Assembly: GCF_036320965.1 (NCBI RefSeq)
Contig: NC_092250.1
Location: forward strand, 20,600,617 to 20,664,616
Direction of reading: 5' to 3'
Length of the DNA stretch: 64,000 nucleotides
Origin: Panulirus ornatus
Taxonomy: Eukaryota; Arthropoda; Malacostraca; Decapoda; Palinuridae
Shown in pieces: positions 40,251-50,999 of the stretch. The translations under genes were made by a program, and so were the position numbers. Each line of letters begins with the position of its first letter. The first letter of the stretch is position 1. The notes under the pieces were generated by a model, which worked only from the letters and a program-made list of their open reading frames with translations, had not been told where the DNA came from and did not search any database.

Positions 40251-43200
40251 TAGAAAAAGAATATGATTTACTATACTTTAGATATACTGTAAAGCAGTGT
40301 TGTTAAAGTTAGATAACATATATGAGAACATGTCAGTCAACAGCTTGGAAATGGAGCAATAACCATCATCATTAACTGTAATACAGTATACCAAAGGAGA
40401 AAATACTAAGAAATTAGATTAGAATCTTTTGATGTAATAATTAATTATTCATATGAATATTTCAAAATTACTTATCAGATTACATCTTTACAGTCTTAAA
40501 CATACTATAAAGTATTTTGTGTTAAAGAATCCACAATAAAACTTTTCTCATCCAATTTTATGGCTTATTTTCCTTTGATCAATTTGTTTTACAGTTTTTC
40601 ATCCCTGAATCATCACTACATTACCAGTTTCATAGGATGGATCGGTTACTTTCAGTCCCCCAGTATCATACACTTATCTTCAACCCATGCCCTATATACT
40701 AAAACAAAACATGAACTTCCATTATTGCACTGGATGAATGATTTTCATTATAGGGTTGCTAGGACTTATATTCAAGGGAATACCAAAATTCATTACCCAT
40801 GACAAGCACTGTAAATAATTGATACTGATCATAAAAGTGCTTGCCACACTGCTTTAATTCAAGCATGAGTAGGATGAAATTCTGTGAAGATTTACTGTAC
40901 AAGAGGTCCCTTGCCTACCACAGTAAAATTAACTGCTGTTTTGGGTATCCTTACTACTGATAATGGATACCACTTTACTGAATATGGCATAGAGTTTTGT
41001 GTCAACAGTATTTGTTTTCTGCCCATGGGCAAGTATTTTGGTGGTTGGTAGCTACTTCTAGTAAAGTTCCCCTGTGGTTTCTTCTCAGAGGACCAATTGT
41101 CATAGAGCTAGACATTTTTATCTCCTTTAGTAATGGTTTCATGATGATTCAGCACAGTGTAGGTACAGGATGCATGAGTGAGATAACTGCATCATCTAAG
41201 CATTGTCACCTGTGCCCTGGCTGTGTTGTTCTCTCTTACCACAACTTACACCAATTGAGAAACTCCATAAGTAATCTTAGTTTATCACAAACTTTTGATA
41301 ACTTCAACTCGTCTTTTTCTTTGTGCTCTTAGACAAGGCTGTAAGCATAACAGTAGTGATACTAGCTGTACTAACCTAAGGACAGCATGGAAAAGGATCT
41401 GAAAGATTTCCTTAGAGCAAAACGTGGACTTATCAGATCGTCTTGCACATGATGATAGTGCAGCATCTGTTAGGAGGTATTTTGGTGTAAGAGATTCAAT
41501 AGTGTGAACCATAAAGAAAAATTAGGTAACCTTTTGTGTGGCAAAGTTGGCTGAGTGATTTATAGGAGTATAGAGACCAAGTGCAGAACATTAAGGCTGA
41601 TGTACCATCACTATACAGTATTATATCTTTATTCCTTTTCTGTACAGTTTTTATGTAATTTCTTTATACTTTTGTCAATGAACATGTTATTTTTGAAGTA
41701 TGAAATGTTGATTTTTAATTTTGAAGTGCTCATAATAGGACTTCAGATACATAATTCAAGGATCACTCTCCTTACTACCTAATTTCCCATATGGGTAGTA
41801 CCTCACCAAATGAAGTTTTGCCAATAACATGGTTTTCCAGGAACATAACCCCTGCATTTGACAAGGGACCTCTCTAGAAAATAATGCCCACTTTATAAGC
41901 AATCTGTATTACAACAATGATCATTTGATTCCCAAATATGAAGGACAAGAGGGAGATAAAATGTGATTATCTAAAGTGCTTACACATTTGAAGATACAAG
42001 GAGGTTTGTTCAACACTTTTAGGGTTCCATTACTTGACCTTTAATTTTCACAAACAGATTGCTAAACTTTTTGATATTCTATGAGTTTACTGTGTCTGCT
42101 CGTTTTGTTCATCCATCACCATATTATGGTAAAGTATTCCTTCACGTTTTTTCTAACTCTTCCCTTGCTTTGTTTCTTACTGTGCCCTTTACCTAATCAG
42201 GTACTATCTCAAAAAACTCCTTGAAATTGACATGATCATGCTGATTTATGGTAAAGTTGGAGTGATTTATCTTTTTCCATTTCTTTTCTGATGTTGGTAA
42301 GCATTTGACTGCTTTTATCTTTATTTTGTTGGTAGCCTCACTTGTAGATGAGAGATGAGATTTTAGTATCTGCCACAAGACCTTCTCAAGCAAACTGATA
42401 TGTCTTCTCTAGCTGACAGAAAAAGCCAGTTATGCATTCTCCAATTGATATGTGCAAATATTTTTTTTGTAACATATCCATTTAACTGAAGGCATGTTTG
42501 ACAACGACAAGTATGTAGTTTATCCTCGTTAAAACTCTCTGTGGTGTTGTGGAAACAGGATGGGTGTTACAGTATAACAAAAGGAAGGTTCTTCTCACTC
42601 ACTGACTCAGGTTAATTGCCCCTTGCATGATAATATTGTTAACAAAGTTCAATTTCACAAGGCTCCATTTTCATCACTGAATTTTTTTCAAATTCAACCA
42701 AATTTCATTAAGCAAGTACCTAATGTAAGCTTAACATCATTACATCATCCTGCCTCAGAAGTTTCTTCTGTAGGACTCCAACAGTGCTCAGGGAGCTGGC
42801 CACATCCAATGGGTGGGACAAAGGCTAGAAGAGTGTCGTGATTTTATGTGTGTTTCTGTGGGGTAAGCACAGGGCAACTAAAGATTGTGTTGAGTGTTTT
42901 AAGCAGAGAAGTTGTATCTTGGGTATGATAGGTCTTCTGATATTTGAAACTGTTTTTGTAATGTTAAAAAAATGGTTGGTGTCTTCATTCAGGATTATAT
43001 TCATGTAAGTCCTTTCGTTAAATGATTTACATAAATCAGGATTAGTAGTGATCCTAGATCAAACATTATGAAATACACTTTGGTAGTTTTATAAAGTAGT
43101 TCTGATGACAAAACTTGTTTTTCGAGTACATTTCACAAGTACAAACTTGAGTTTGAGCACAGACAAGTCTCACTAACTAGTATGGTGTAATGTTTTGGAG

Positions 43201-43269
43201 AAGATTATATGAAAGCAAGTAGAATACCTTCTTCAGAAGAGAGGTTATCTAAGTGAGAGACATCATGGT
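40251..43269. other. Three kilobases without recognised features
   Basis: AT-rich and free of the RTE/SINE family. Short chance frames (41285-41512 minus, 42193-42393 minus, 42623-42841 plus) show no recognisable domain, and I found no splice-supported gene. Confidence 0.5.
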
Positions 43270-43475
43270 GTTAGGTAAAGGAGGTTATGTGTAACAATCC
43301 TCTTAGAGTTCTGCAAGAGAGTGAGCTCATTCCTAGACAAGTCAAGGTTGTACCTGTATCTGGACTGCCAGAAAGCATTTGACGCTATAACACATGGGAG
43401 GCTGATTAAGAAGCTGGACAAACACGCAGGGATAAGGAGGGAACCCCTACAGTGGATAGAAGATTACAGGTACAC
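43270..43475 (+). mobile_element. CR1-like LINE RT fragment
   Basis: The plus strand reads LYLDCQKAFDAITHGRLIKK then LDKHAGIRREPLQWIEDYR. This is RT motif A of the same CR1-like family as 12198-13590, but a different part-copy with no frameshift in this segment. Confidence 0.75.
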
Positions 43476-43574
43476 CACCGATTTTTTTGGCAACTGATGA
43501 TTCGACATCTCCTTTAGTCTGGACAAAATTACGTCACAGATGGTGTTGTGTGTAGGGCGCGCTTATTTACTAAA

Positions 43575-43956
43575 AGGGGTGGGGGGTATACCATGAAAAT
43601 GTCTGTGGGGCGTGGATGTGGGTTAGGAGCTGTGGTTTTGGTGCATTACACATGACAGTTAGAGAATGAGTGTGAGTGGAGGGGGCCTTTTTTTGGTCTG
43701 TTTCCTGGTGTTACTTTGCTGAAGCAGGGGGTGGTGATGCTGTTTCTAGTAGGGTGAGGTGATGCTGAAATGGATGAGAGCAAACAAGTGTGAATATGTA
43801 CATGCGTATATGTGCATACGTATGTATATGTATGCATATGTTGATACGTTTATGTATGTATATGCGCGTATGTATATATGTGTGTATGTGAGTGGATGGG
43901 TCTTCGTCTGTTTCCTGGCACTACCTCATTAACGTGGGAAATGGAGATCAAGTACA
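43575..43956 (+). mobile_element. RTE-like 3' UTR (older subfamily)
   Basis: taccatgaaaatgtctgtgg ... gtgcattacacatgacag ... tgctgaagcaggg ... and a terminal module (cactacctcattaacgtggg) ending at about 43955. It matches 1-425. The next RTE body starts at the last base, with no intervening sequence. Confidence 0.78.
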
Positions 43957-44150
43957 GAGGTACAAGTATGAGTATACCTGGTAGGTTATATAGGAGGGTA
44001 TTGATTGAGAGGGTGAAGGCATGTACACAGCAACAGATGGAGAGGAGTTGCATGGTTTTAGAAGTAGTAGAGGATGTGTGGATCAGGAGTTTGTTGTAAA
44101 GAATGTCTGTGGGAAATACTCAGAAGAAAAGATGGATTTGTATGTGGTAT

Positions 44151-44160
44151 TTATGAATCT
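44151..44160 (+). repeat. Target-site duplication, left
   Basis: ttatgaatct, identical to 44397-44406. It belongs to the RTE codons that follow FMDL. Confidence 0.9.
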
Positions 44161-44396
44161 TATCCCTGGGGATAGGGGAGAAAGAATACTTCCCACGTAT
44201 TCCCTGCCTGTCATAGAAAGTGACTAAAAGGGAAGGGAGCGGGGGCTGGAAATCCTCCCATCTCGTTTTTTTTAATTTTCCAAAAGAAGGAACAGAGAAG
44301 GGGGCCAGGTGAGGATATTCCCTCAAATGCCCAGTCCTCTGTTCTTAACGCTACCTCGCTAACGCGGGAAATGGAGAATAGTTTGAAAAAAAAAAA
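44161..44396 (+). mobile_element. TATCCC SINE, full length with target-site duplication
   Basis: Flanked by ttatgaatct at 44151-44160 and again at 44397-44406, a perfect 10-bp target-site duplication. This fixes the element as starting TATCCCTGGGGATAGGGG and ending in an A-run (44386-44396), 236 bp. It lies inside the RT domain of an older RTE copy, so it is younger than that copy. Confidence 0.93.
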
Positions 44397-44406
44397 TTAT
44401 GAATCT
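44397..44406 (+). repeat. Target-site duplication, right
   Basis: ttatgaatct directly after the SINE A-tail. Confidence 0.9.
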
Positions 44407-45439
44407 AGAGAGGGCATACATTAGGGTTCATAGAGATGCTTTGTGGAAGGTCTTAGGAGTATATGGTTGGGAGGTAAGCTGCTAAAAGCAGAGAAGTTTT
44501 TATTAAGGGTGTAACGCATGTGTACAAGTAGGAAGAGGGAAGTGAATGGTTCCAAGTGAAGGTTGGTTTGCAGCAAAGGTGTGTGATGTCCCCATGGTTG
44601 TTTAATTTCTTTATGGGTAGAGTGGTGAGGGAGGTAAACACAAGAGTCTTGGAGAGAGGAGTGATCATGCAGTCTGTTGGGAAATCAGAAGGCCTAGGAA
44701 GCGAGTCAGTTGCTGTTAGCTGATGATACATCCCTGGTGGTTGATTTGAGTGAGAAACTACATTAGTTGGTACTCAGCTTAGAAGAGTGTGCGAAAGGAG
44801 AAAGCTGAGTGAATGTGAATAAAATCCAGGTTATTAATTTTAGTTGGGTTAAGGGACAAGTTAGTTGGGATGCAATTTTGAGTGGAGAAGAATTAGAGGA
44901 AGTGAAGGGTTTTAGATATCTGAGAGTGGACTTAGCAGGAAATGGAACCATGGAAGCAGAAGAGAGTCATAGGAGGTGACAGTTCTGGGAGCACTGAAGA
45001 GAAAATCTTATCCGAGAAGGCAAAAATGGGTATGTCAGAAGGAACAGTAGTCCTAGCAATATTATGTGGATGCAAGGTATAGGCTATAGATGACGTTGTG
45101 TAGAGGGGGGTTGATGTGTTGGAAATGAAATGTTTGAGGACATATGTAGTGTGAAGTGGTTTGATTAAGTAATGAAAAAGGAAGCGAGATGTGTGGTAAT
45201 AGAAAGAGTGTGGTTGAGAAAGCAGAAGAGGGTGTTTCAAAATGGTTTGGACATATGGAGAGAATGATTGAGGAAATAAAGAGTGTGGTTGAGAGAGCAG
45301 AAGAGGGTGTGTTGAAATGGTTTGGTCACATGGAGAGAATGAGTGAGGAAAGATTGAAAAGAGGATATATGTGTCAGAGGTGGAGGGAACGAGAAGTGGG
45401 AGACCAAATTGGAGACAGCGACAAAGTATAATAAAAAAA

Positions 45440-45440
45440 T

Positions 45441-45476
<36 letters not shown>
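45440..45476. repeat. (CA)n/(TA)n microsatellite
   Basis: Short CA run passing into TA, between the reversed-looking tail 'gacaaagtataataaaaaaa' and the truncated 5' end of the next RTE copy. Confidence 0.93.
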
Positions 45477-45482
<6 letters not shown>

Positions 45483-46803
45483 GAGAAATACTTAGAAAAG
45501 CAAATGGATTTGTATGTAGCATTTATGGATCTGGAGAAGGCATATGATAGAGTTGATAGAGATGCTCTGTGGAAGGTATTAAGAATATATGGTGTGGGAG
45601 GCAAGTTGTTAGAAGCAGTGAAAAGTTTTTATCGAGGATGTAAGGCATGTGTACGTGTAGGAAGAGAGGAAAGTGATTGGTTCTCAGTGAATGTAGGTTT
45701 GCGGCAGGGGTGTGTGATGTCTCCATGGTTGTTTAATTTGTTTATGGATGGGGTTGTAAGGGAGGTAAATGCAAGAGTCCTGGAAAGAGGGGCAAGTATG
45801 AAGTCTGTTGGGGATGAGAGAGCTTGGGAAGTGAGTCAGTTGTTGTTCGCTGATGATACAGCGCTGGTGGCTGATTCATGTGAGAAACTGCAGAAGCTGG
45901 TGACTGAGTTTGGTAAAGTGTGTGGAAGAAGAAAGTTGAGAGTAAATGTGAATAAGAGCAAGGTTATTAGGTACAGTAGGGGTGAGGGTCAAGTCAATTG
46001 GGAGGTGAGTTTGAATGGAGAAAAACTGGAGGAAGTGAAGTGTTTTAGATATCTGGGAGTGGATCTGTCAGCGGATGGAACCATGGAAGCGGAAGTGGAT
46101 CATAGGGTGGGGGAGGGGGCGAAAATTTTGGGAGCCTTGAAAAATGTGTGGAAGTCGAGAACATTATCTCGGAAAGCAAAAATGGGTATGTTTGAGGGAA
46201 TAGTGGTTCCAACAATGTTGTATGGTTGCGAGGCGTGGGCTATGGATAGAGATGTGCGCAGGAGGATGGATGTGCTGGAAATGAGATGTTTGAGGACAAT
46301 GTGTGGTGTGAGGTGGTTTGATCGAGTAAGTAACGTAAGGGTAAGAGAGATGTGTGGAAATAAAAAGAGCGTGGTTGAGAGAGCAGAAGAGGGTGTTTTG
46401 AAATGGTTTGGGCACATGGAGAGAATGAGTGAGGAGAGATTGACCAAGAGGATATATGTGTCGGAGGTGGAGGGAACGAGGAGAAGAGGGAGACCAAATT
46501 GGAGGTGGAAAGATGGAGTGAAAAAGATTTTGTGTGATCGGGGCCTGAACATGCAGGAGGGTGAAAGGAGGGCAAGAAATAGAGTGAATTGGAGTCATGT
46601 GGTATACAGGGGTTGACGTGCTGTCAGTGGATTGAAGCAAGGCATGTGAAGCGTCTGGGATAAACCATGGAAAGCTGTGTAGGTATGTATATTTGCGTGT
46701 GTGGACGTGTGTATGTACATGTGTATGGGGGGGGGGGGGGTTGGGCCATTTCTTTCGTCTGTTTCCTTGCGCTACCTCGCAAACGCGGGAGACAGCGACA
46801 AAG

Positions 46804-46836
<33 letters not shown>
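45477..46836 (+). mobile_element. RTE-like copy, youngest type, open frame
   Basis: Opens at CEKYLEKQMDLYVAFMDLEK and stays in one frame to 46616 (370 codons from the first Met) with FADDTALVADSCEKL, LGVDLSADGTMEAEVDHRVG, RRRGRP, KILC and NWSHVVYRG. The short 3' UTR ends in a 31-base A-run (46807-46836). Confidence 0.93.

Positions 46837-46876
<40 letters not shown>
46837..46876. repeat. (TA)n microsatellite
   Basis: TA run joining the A-tail of one RTE copy to the 5' end of another in the same orientation. Confidence 0.96.
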
Positions 46877-46878
<2 letters not shown>

Positions 46879-48329
46879 AAATTATATGGGAGGGTATTGA
46901 TTGAGAGGGTGAAGGCATGTACAGAGCATCAGATTGGGGAAGAGCAGTGTGGTTTAAGAAGTGGTAGAGGATGTGTGGATCAGGTGTTTGCTTTGAAGAA
47001 TGTATGTGAGAAATACTTAGAAAAGCAAATGGATTTGTATGTACCATTTATGGATCTGGAGAAGGCATATGATAGAGTTGATAGAGATGCTCTGTGGAAG
47101 GTATTAAGAATATATGGTGTGGGAGGCAAGTTGTTAGAAGCAGTGAAAAGTTTTTATAGAGGATGTAAGGAATGTGTACGTGTAGGAAGAGAGGAAAGTG
47201 ATTGGTTCTCAGGGAATGTAGGTTTGCGGCAGGGGTGTGTGATGTCTCCATGGTTGTTTAATTTGTTTATGGATGGGGTTGTTAGGGAGGTAAATGCAAG
47301 AGTTTTGGAAAGAGGGGTAAGTATGAAGTCTGTTGGGGATGAGAGAGCTTGGGAAGCGAGTCAGTTGTTGTTCGCTGATGATACAGCGCTGGTGGCTGAT
47401 TCATGTGAGAAACTGCAGAAGCTGGTGACTGAGTTTGGTAAAGTGTGTGAAAGAAGAAAGTTAAGAGTAAATGTGAATAAGAGCAAGGTTATTAGGTACA
47501 GTAGGGTTGAGGGTCAAGTCAATTGGGAGGTAAGTTTAAATGGAGAAAAACTGGAGGAAGTAAAGTGTTTTAGATATCTGGGAGTGGATCTGGCAGTGGA
47601 TGGAAACATGGAAGCGGAAGTGGATCATAGGGTAGGGGAGGGGGCGAAAATCCTAGAAGCCTTGAAGAATGTGTGGAAGTCGAGAACATTATCTCGGAAA
47701 GCAAAAATGGGTATGTTTGAAGGAATAGTGGTTCCAACAATGTTGTATGGTTGCGAGGCATGGGCTATGGATAGAGTTGTGCGCAGGAGGATGGATGTGC
47801 TGGAAATGAGATGTTTGAGGACAATGTGTGGTGTGAGGTGGTTTGATCGAGTAAGTAACTTAAGGGTAAGAGAGATGTGTGGAAATAAAAAGAGCGTGGT
47901 TGAGAGAGCAGAAGAGGGTGTTTTGAAATGGTTTGGGCACATGGAGAGAATGAGTGAGGAAAGATTGACCAAGAGGATATATGTGTCGGAGGTGGAGGGA
48001 ACGAGGAGAAGTGGGAGACCAAATTGGAGGTGGAAAGATGGAGTGAAAAAGATTTTGTGTGATCGGGGCCTGAACATGGAGGAGGGTGAAAGGAGGGCAA
48101 GGAGTAGAGTGAATTGGATCGATGTGGTATACCGGGCTTGACGTGCTGTCAGTGGATTGAATCAGGGCATGTGAAGCGTCTGGGGTAAACCATGGAAAGC
48201 TGGGTAGGTATGTATATTTGCGTGTGTGGACGTGTATGTATATACATGTGTATGGGGGTGAGTTGGGCCATTTCTTTCGTCTGTTTCCTTGCACTACATC
48301 GCAAACGCGGGAGACAGCGACAAAGCAAA

Positions 48330-48338
<9 letters not shown>
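46877..48338 (+). mobile_element. RTE-like copy, short 3' UTR type, open frame
   Basis: From KLYGRVLIERVKACTEHQIG to VYRA at 48141 there is one uninterrupted frame of about 420 codons with all RT motifs (MDLEKAYDRV, RQGCVMSPWLFNLFMDGV, FADDTALVADSCEKL), RRMD, RRSGRP and KILC. The short 3' UTR and A-run end at about 48338. The larger 482-codon frame from 46693 is a chance fusion through the preceding element's tail and TA run. Confidence 0.93.

Positions 48339-48380
<42 letters not shown>
48339..48380. repeat. (TA)n microsatellite
   Basis: TA run between an A-run and a T-run, i.e. between the tails of two RTE copies facing each other. Confidence 0.97.
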
Positions 48381-48395
<15 letters not shown>

Positions 48396-50924
48396 GCTTT
48401 GTCGCTGTCATCCGCATTTGCGAGGTAGCGCAAGGAAACAGACAAGAGAAATGGCCCAACCCACCCCCATACACAATGTATATACATACATGTCCACACA
48501 CACAAATATACATACCTATACATCTCAATGTACACATATATATACACACAGACACATACATATATATACCTATGCACACAATTCACACTGTCTGCCTTTA
48601 TTCATTCCCATCGCCACCTCGCCACACATGGAGTACCATCCCCCTCCCCCCTCATGTGTGCGAGGTAGCACTAGGAAAAGACAACAAAGGCCCCATTCGT
48701 TCACACTCAGTCTCTAGCTGTCATGCAATAATGCCCGAAACCACAGCTCCCTTTCCACATCCAGGCCCCACACAACTTTCCATGGTTTACCCCAGACGCT
48801 TCACATGCCCTGATTCAATCCACTGACTGCACGTCAACCCCGGTATACCACATCGATCCAATTCACTCTATTCCTTGCCCGCCTTTCACCCTCCTGCATG
48901 TTCAGGCCCCGATCACACAAAATCTTTTTCACTCCATCTTTCCACCTCCAATTTGGTCTCCCACTTCTCCTCGTTCCCTCCACCTCCGACACATATATCC
49001 TCTTGGTCAACCTTTCCTCACTCATTCTCTCCATGTGCCCAAACCATTTCAAAACACCCTCTTCTGCTCTCCCAACCACGCTCTTTTTATTTCCACACAT
49101 CTCTCTTACCCTTACATTATTTACTCGATCAAACCACCTCACTCCACACATTGTCCTCAAACATCTCATTTCCAGCACATCCACCCTCCTGCGCACAACT
49201 CTATCCATAGCCCACGCCTCGCAACCATACAACCTTGTGGAATCACTATTCCTTCAAACATACCCATTTTAGCTTTCCGAGATAATGTTCTCGACTTCCA
49301 CAAATTCTTCAAGGCTCCTAGGATTTTCGCCCCCTCCCCCACCCTATGATTCACTTCCGCTTCTATGGTCCCATCCGCTGCCAGATCCACTCCCAGATAT
49401 CTAAAACACTTTACTTCCTCCAGTTTTTCTCCATTCAAACTTACCTCCCAATTGACTTGACCCTCAACCCTACTGTACCTTATAACCTTGCTCTTATTCA
49501 CATTTACTCTTAACTTTCTTCTTTCACACACTTTACCAAACTCAGTCACCAGCTTCTGCAGTTTCTCACATGAATCAGCCACCAGCGCTGTATCATCAGC
49601 GAACAACAACTGACTCGCATCCCAAGCTCTCTCATCCACAACAGACTTCATACTTGCCCCTCTTTCCAAAACTCTTGCATTCACCTCCCTAACAACCCCA
49701 TCCATAAACAAATTAAACAACCATGGAGACATCACACACCCCTGCCGCAAACATACATTGACTGAAAACCAATCACTTTCCTCTCTTCCTACACGTACAC
49801 ATTCCTTACATCCTCGATAAAAACTTTTCACTGCTTCTACCAACTTGCCTCCCACACCATATATTCTTAATACCTTCCACAGAGCATCTCTATCAATTCT
49901 ATCATATGCCTTCTCCAGATCCATAAATGGTACATACAAATCCATTTGCTTTTCTAAGTATTTCTCACATACATTCTTCAAAGCAAACACCTGATCCACA
50001 CATCCTCTACCACTTCTGAAACCATACTGCTCTTCCCCAATCTGATGCTCTGTACATGCCTTCACCCTCTCAATCAATACCCTCCCATATAATTTACCAG
50101 GAATACTCAACAAACTTATACCTCTGTAATTTGAGCACTCACTCTTATCCCCTTTGCCTTTGTACAATGGCACTATGCACGCATTCCGCCAATCCTCAGG
50201 CACCTCACCATGAGTCATACATACATTGAATAACCTTACCAACCAGTCAACAATACAGTCACCCCCTTTTTTAATAAATTCCACGGCAATACCATCCAAA
50301 CCTGCTGCCTTGCCGGCTTTCATCTTCCGCAAAGCTTTTACTACCTCTTCTCTGTTTACCAAATCATTTTTCCTAACCCTCTCACTTTGCACACCACCTC
50401 GACCAAAATACCCTATATCTGCCACTCTATCATCAAACACATTCAACAAACCTTCAAAATACTCACTCCATCTCCTTCTCACATCACCACTACTTGTTAT
50501 CACCTCCCCATTTGCGCCCTTCACTGAAGTTCTCATTTGCTCCCTTGTCGTACGCACTTTATTTACCTCCTTCCAGAACATCTTTTTATTCTCCCTAAAA
50601 TTTAATGATACTCTCTCACCGCAACTCTCATTTGCCCTCTTTTTCACCTCTTGCACCTTTCTCTTGACCTCCTGTCTCTTTCTTTTATACATCTCCCACT
50701 CAATTGCATTTTTTCCCTGCAAAAATCGTCCAAATGCCTCTCTCTTCTCTTTCACTAATAATCTTACTTCTTCATCCCACCACTCACTACCCATTCTAAT
50801 CAACCCACCTCCCACTCTTCTCATGCCACAAGCATCTTTTGCGCAATCCATCACTGATTCCCTAAATACATCCCATTCCTCCCCCACTCCCCTTACTTCC
50901 ATTGTTCTCACCTTTTTCCATTCT

Positions 50925-50929
<5 letters not shown>
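48381..50929 (-). mobile_element. RTE-like copy, longest young copy (linker and whole RT)
   Basis: Long 3' UTR (48381-48833), C-terminal frame 48834-49232, a frameshift at about 49232 (one base lost in 'ccttgtggaa'), then one frame from 49240 to 50929. The latter runs TEWKKVRTMEVRGVGEEWDV ... WWDEEVRLLVKEKREAFGRF ... NKKMFWKEVNKVR ... RRRWSEYFEGLLNVFDDRVA ... KMKAGKAAGLDGIAVEFIKK ... motif A (with DRIDRD) ... FADDTALVADSCEKL. This shows the region between EN and RT that the other copies lack. It is KILC with the long 3' UTR, RRVD. Its 5' end is at (TA)n, so EN is missing. Confidence 0.93.

Positions 50930-50998
<69 letters not shown>
50930..50998. repeat. (TA)n microsatellite
   Basis: TA run of about 68 bp between the 5' truncation of one inverted RTE copy and the 3' end of another in the same orientation. 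Confidence 0.97.

Positions 50999-50999
<1 letters not shown>

Larger units (their letters stand above)
43957..45418 (+). mobile_element. Older RTE-like copy, interrupted by a SINE
   Basis: Starts at YRGTSMSIPGRLYRRVLIER (43957), reads to YVVFMNL at about 44158, is interrupted by the SINE at 44161-44396, and resumes at 44397 (MNLERAYIRVHRDALWKV) with RT motif B (about 44570), a FADD-like position (about 44715) and C-terminal blocks to 45418. A segment of about 100 bp around KSVVE(R/K)AEEGV...WFGHMERM is repeated (45205-45275 and 45282-45350). Confidence 0.8.

Noticed and set aside
46693..48141. A 482-codon frame as one protein
   Set aside because: The first 60 or so codons are translated from another copy's 3' UTR, A-run and (TA)n. 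Only the part from about 46877 is RTE.
50226..50999. 257-codon plus-strand frame
   Set aside because: Antisense of the RTE linker/RT region and the TA run. No codon-level support.
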